In this document: positions 6,385-8,130 of the stretch, piece by piece
Layout: every line of letters begins with the position of its first letter
Numbering within the stretch: the first letter of the stretch is position 1
Assembly: GCA_031266235.1 (NCBI GenBank)
Contig: JAISBJ010000051.1
Coordinates: forward strand, 1-8,130
Origin: Puniceicoccales bacterium
Lineage (GTDB): Bacteria > Verrucomicrobiota > Verrucomicrobiia > Opitutales > LL51
DNA: 8,130 nt
Direction: 5' to 3'
The notes under the pieces: model-generated
What the model was told of the DNA's origin: nothing
What the model saw: the letters and a program-made list of their open reading frames with translations, nothing else
Database searches by the model: none
Program-made: the position numbers and the translations under genes

Positions 6385-7284
6385 ATGTTATTATCGGGGG
6401 CGATGGAGCGATTTTTTATATTTTTGGAGCTAGAAAAGGCCGTTGCCAAGAATACCCTCGATGCCTATGAGGGCGACGTGCGCTTATTTTGTAAATTTTG
6501 TGGCGACTGCGACGTTCGGGAGATTTCGCGCGAAAAGATTGCGTCGTGGATTAAATTTTTATGGGAAAGCGGCTATGAGCGCTCGAGTGTTGCGAGAAAA
6601 TTGGTTGCGTTGAACGCTTTTTTTTCATTTTTACTGCGTGAAAAAATCATAAAAGTGGATGTCGCAGGCGATATTTTTCTACCCAAGCGCCGCCAAAATA
6701 TTCCCGACACGCTATCGCTCCGCGAGATTGAGAAAATTTTATCCGTCCCCGACCAGAATACCCCCGATGGTTTGCGGGATTGTGCGATGTTGGAGTTGAT
6801 ATACGGCAGCGGTTTGCGCATTTCCGAGGCGTGTGGGCTGCCGCTCCAGGCCGTTGATTGGGACAAAAATTTCGTCAGGATTTTCGGCAAAGGGAATCGG
6901 GAGCGTTCCGTACCGCTAGGAGGCTGCGCGAAGGAGGCATTGCGGCGGTATTTTTCGATGGGTCGGCCTCATTTTGTAAAAAAAAATACAGGTAGTTACA
7001 TATTTTTGACTCGGCGAGGGGGACCGATTTCGCGCAAGACATTTTGGAGGCGGCTCAAGGATTACGGTCGAATTGCTGGGTTGGTAAAAAACGCGAAGCC
7101 CCATACGCTGCGCCACTCTTTTGCGACGCATTTACTGGAAAATGGGGCCGATTTGCGGGTGATTCAGGAGCTATTGGGCCACGAAAACATCGCGACGACA
7201 GAGATTTACACCCACGTGGACCAGCGGCGTTTGCGGGAACAGTACGAGCAATTCCATCCCCGCCCGCGGTTAGATATTGAATAG
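6385..7284 (+). CDS. xerD: Site-specific tyrosine recombinase XerD (XerC/D family)
   Basis: Xer recombinases resolve chromosome dimers at dif during division. The 299-residue product has an N-terminal SAM-like core-binding domain (about 8-95, LELEKAVAKNTLDAYEGDV) and a C-terminal catalytic domain (about 110-290). The full catalytic set is visible: R145 in GSGLRISE, K169 in FGKGNRER, H240 and R243 in HTLRHSFATHL, H266 in LLGHENI, and the nucleophile Y275 in TEIYTHV. It ends with the usual FHPRP-type tail. Features such as FLELEKAVAKNT, RDCAMLELIYGSGLR and ISRKTFWRRLKDY resemble XerD more than XerC, though the subtype is not certain. ATG 6385 is preceded by AGGG at 6374-6377. ATG 6403 (MERFF) is an alternative that still keeps the whole domain. 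It ends in TAG at the natural family end and overlaps the opposing gene by 15 bases. Confidence 0.93.
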   Translation: MLLSGAMERFFIFLELEKAVAKNTLDAYEGDVRLFCKFCGDCDVREISREKIASWIKFLWESGYERSSVARKLVALNAFFSFLLREKIIKVDVAGDIFLPKRRQNIPDTLSLREIEKILSVPDQNTPDGLRDCAMLELIYGSGLRISEACGLPLQAVDWDKNFVRIFGKGNRERSVPLGGCAKEALRRYFSMGRPHFVKKNTGSYIFLTRRGGPISRKTFWRRLKDYGRIAGLVKNAKPHTLRHSFATHLLENGADLRVIQELLGHENIATTEIYTHVDQRRLREQYEQFHPRPRLDIE

Positions 7285-8130
7285 CGCCATTATTGCTCTA
7301 GGGAAAAGGTTTGAGGGAGAGATTTGGAAAAAGGCTTTCCTTGGATCGAAAGCATCTTTTTGGAGAAGGACTTGAGGAAGAAAGAAATTAATTACAGTGC
7401 ACGGCATATCTATCTGCTGCATAGTTTCTTCAACATTTTCAGCACAAAGCCGACAATCATCAACGAATACAATATTTTTAAATTTTCCGTCTGTATTTTT
7501 TTTATCTAAAAATAATTTTAAAATATCCCCTTTTTTATGTTTGGGTTGTTGCGTTTCGTCATAAAAGTTACCAAAAAGGCCTCCCCACTCTTCTAAAATG
7601 GGAATACATATTAGATAACCGGTAGCCGGATCTATAATTTTACCTAAAATTTGAAAAGATTTTAAAGGTTTTTCTGAAAATGAAAATTTTGTAGGAGAGA
7701 TGCCAATATGTTTGAGTCCTTCTTGGCGAAGAGACTGGAATGATATATAATCCCATTTTTTTAAATTCTTTCTCAAATCAGCAGGAACAGTCCTATTTTT
7801 TTCAGATTCTTCATCGTCGTGAAAAATGGAACAACCAGAAGGATGGGAAACTCCTTCCCAATTACCTTGACCGTTTTTCCAGTATTCATTAGCATATATG
7901 CTGTATCCATTTTTGGTTCCCTCATTTGTTTGAACAATAACTGTTGCTCCTAAGTTTTGCATTCTTCTAATAGCTACAGCAAAGCCTGGATGCATTTCGA
8001 TAGCACCGCCCAACGTTTGATCGGAACCTTCTCGTAAAAGCGTGTTGTAATCGTCAAATACAACGAGCGTATTTGCATTAACTCCTCCATCGTCAATTAG
8101 TTGGTTTAATTGGGCAACGGCTTGATCCAG
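7270..8130 (-). CDS. HAD-superfamily protein (DUF2608-like), 5' end beyond window
   Basis: The frame is open at the right edge and ends in TAA at 7270-7272, giving 286 residues. A TTG at 8013 is internal, since conserved motif I lies upstream of it. HAD motifs appear in order: LVVFDDYNTLL (motif I, nucleophile Asp codon 8053-8055), TVIVQTNEGT (motif II, Thr near 7929), HKKGDILKLFL (motif III, Lys near 7533) and NIVFVDD (motif IV, Asp pair near 7461). The late spacing KG...IVFVDD...EN resembles DUF2608, a HAD family known from Chlamydiae and Legionella-like bacteria whose function is unknown. Motif I has Tyr at the +2 position in place of the usual second Asp of phosphatases, so ordinary phosphatase chemistry is doubtful. 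Sampled lines are about 27-42% GC against about 60% in argS, which suggests separate origin. Whether a signal peptide is present lies outside the window. Confidence 0.75.
   Translation of the reverse strand: MDQAVAQLNQLIDDGGVNANTLVVFDDYNTLLREGSDQTLGGAIEMHPGFAVAIRRMQNLGATVIVQTNEGTKNGYSIYANEYWKNGQGNWEGVSHPSGCSIFHDDEESEKNRTVPADLRKNLKKWDYISFQSLRQEGLKHIGISPTKFSFSEKPLKSFQILGKIIDPATGYLICIPILEEWGGLFGNFYDETQQPKHKKGDILKLFLDKKNTDGKFKNIVFVDDCRLCAENVEETMQQIDMPCTVINFFLPQVLLQKDAFDPRKAFFQISPSNLFPRAIMALFNI

Noticed and set aside
3226..7284. Genome-wide reassignment of TAG to an amino acid
   Set aside because: xerD ends at TAG exactly where the Xer family ends, so TAG seems to work as a stop here; one internal TAG is better explained by a mutation or error.
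7326..7350. Hairpin GGAAA-AAGGC-TTTCC as xerD terminator
   Set aside because: Five-pair stem inside the opposing coding sequence and without a following T tract.

Overview
The window looks like part of a Gram-negative bacterial chromosome. It encodes an LptD-type outer-membrane LPS assembly protein, an HAAAP-type aromatic amino acid permease, and a HAD protein resembling the DUF2608 family known from Chlamydiae and amoeba- or host-associated bacteria. A member of the PVC group (Verrucomicrobiota/Chlamydiota), perhaps host-associated, would fit. This is an inference from gene content, not from a marker gene.

Layout from left to right. Bases 3-446 hold the 3' end of a permease gene on the plus strand. 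Bases 569-645 are tRNA-Val(UAC) on the minus strand, ending in an encoded CCA and a T8A8 palindrome. Bases 730-811 form the most striking feature: a perfect cloverleaf-shaped nested palindrome, with a 13-bp outer stem enclosing three perfect hairpins and no unpaired base at the junction. Then comes a tightly packed plus-strand cluster: lptD (869-2911), miaA (2911-3861), an unrecognised multi-pass membrane protein (3852-4385) and argS (4400-6157). Adjacent genes overlap by 1 and 10 nt, with a 14-nt gap before argS, so co-transcription is likely. A 227-bp AT-rich spacer (6158-6384) carries a possible promoter, a GC-rich hairpin and an AT hairpin followed by nine T. Bases 6385-7284 encode a XerD-type tyrosine recombinase. 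On the minus strand, 7270-8130 is an AT-rich HAD-fold gene that runs off the window and overlaps the recombinase gene tail-to-tail by 15 nt.

Two genes of the cluster carry possible lesions. miaA is intact in sequence except for one in-frame TAG exactly where the family has Tyr. The only well-placed ribosome binding site and ATG before lptD lie one base out of frame with the lptD reading frame. These could be real decay, recoding or sequence errors, and the window alone cannot decide.

Functionally, the cluster joins outer-membrane assembly (LptD) with tRNA biology (MiaA A37 modification, ArgS charging, and the nearby tRNA-Val). XerD would serve chromosome dimer resolution. The two flanking genes, permease and HAD protein, look more AT-rich by eye than the central cluster.
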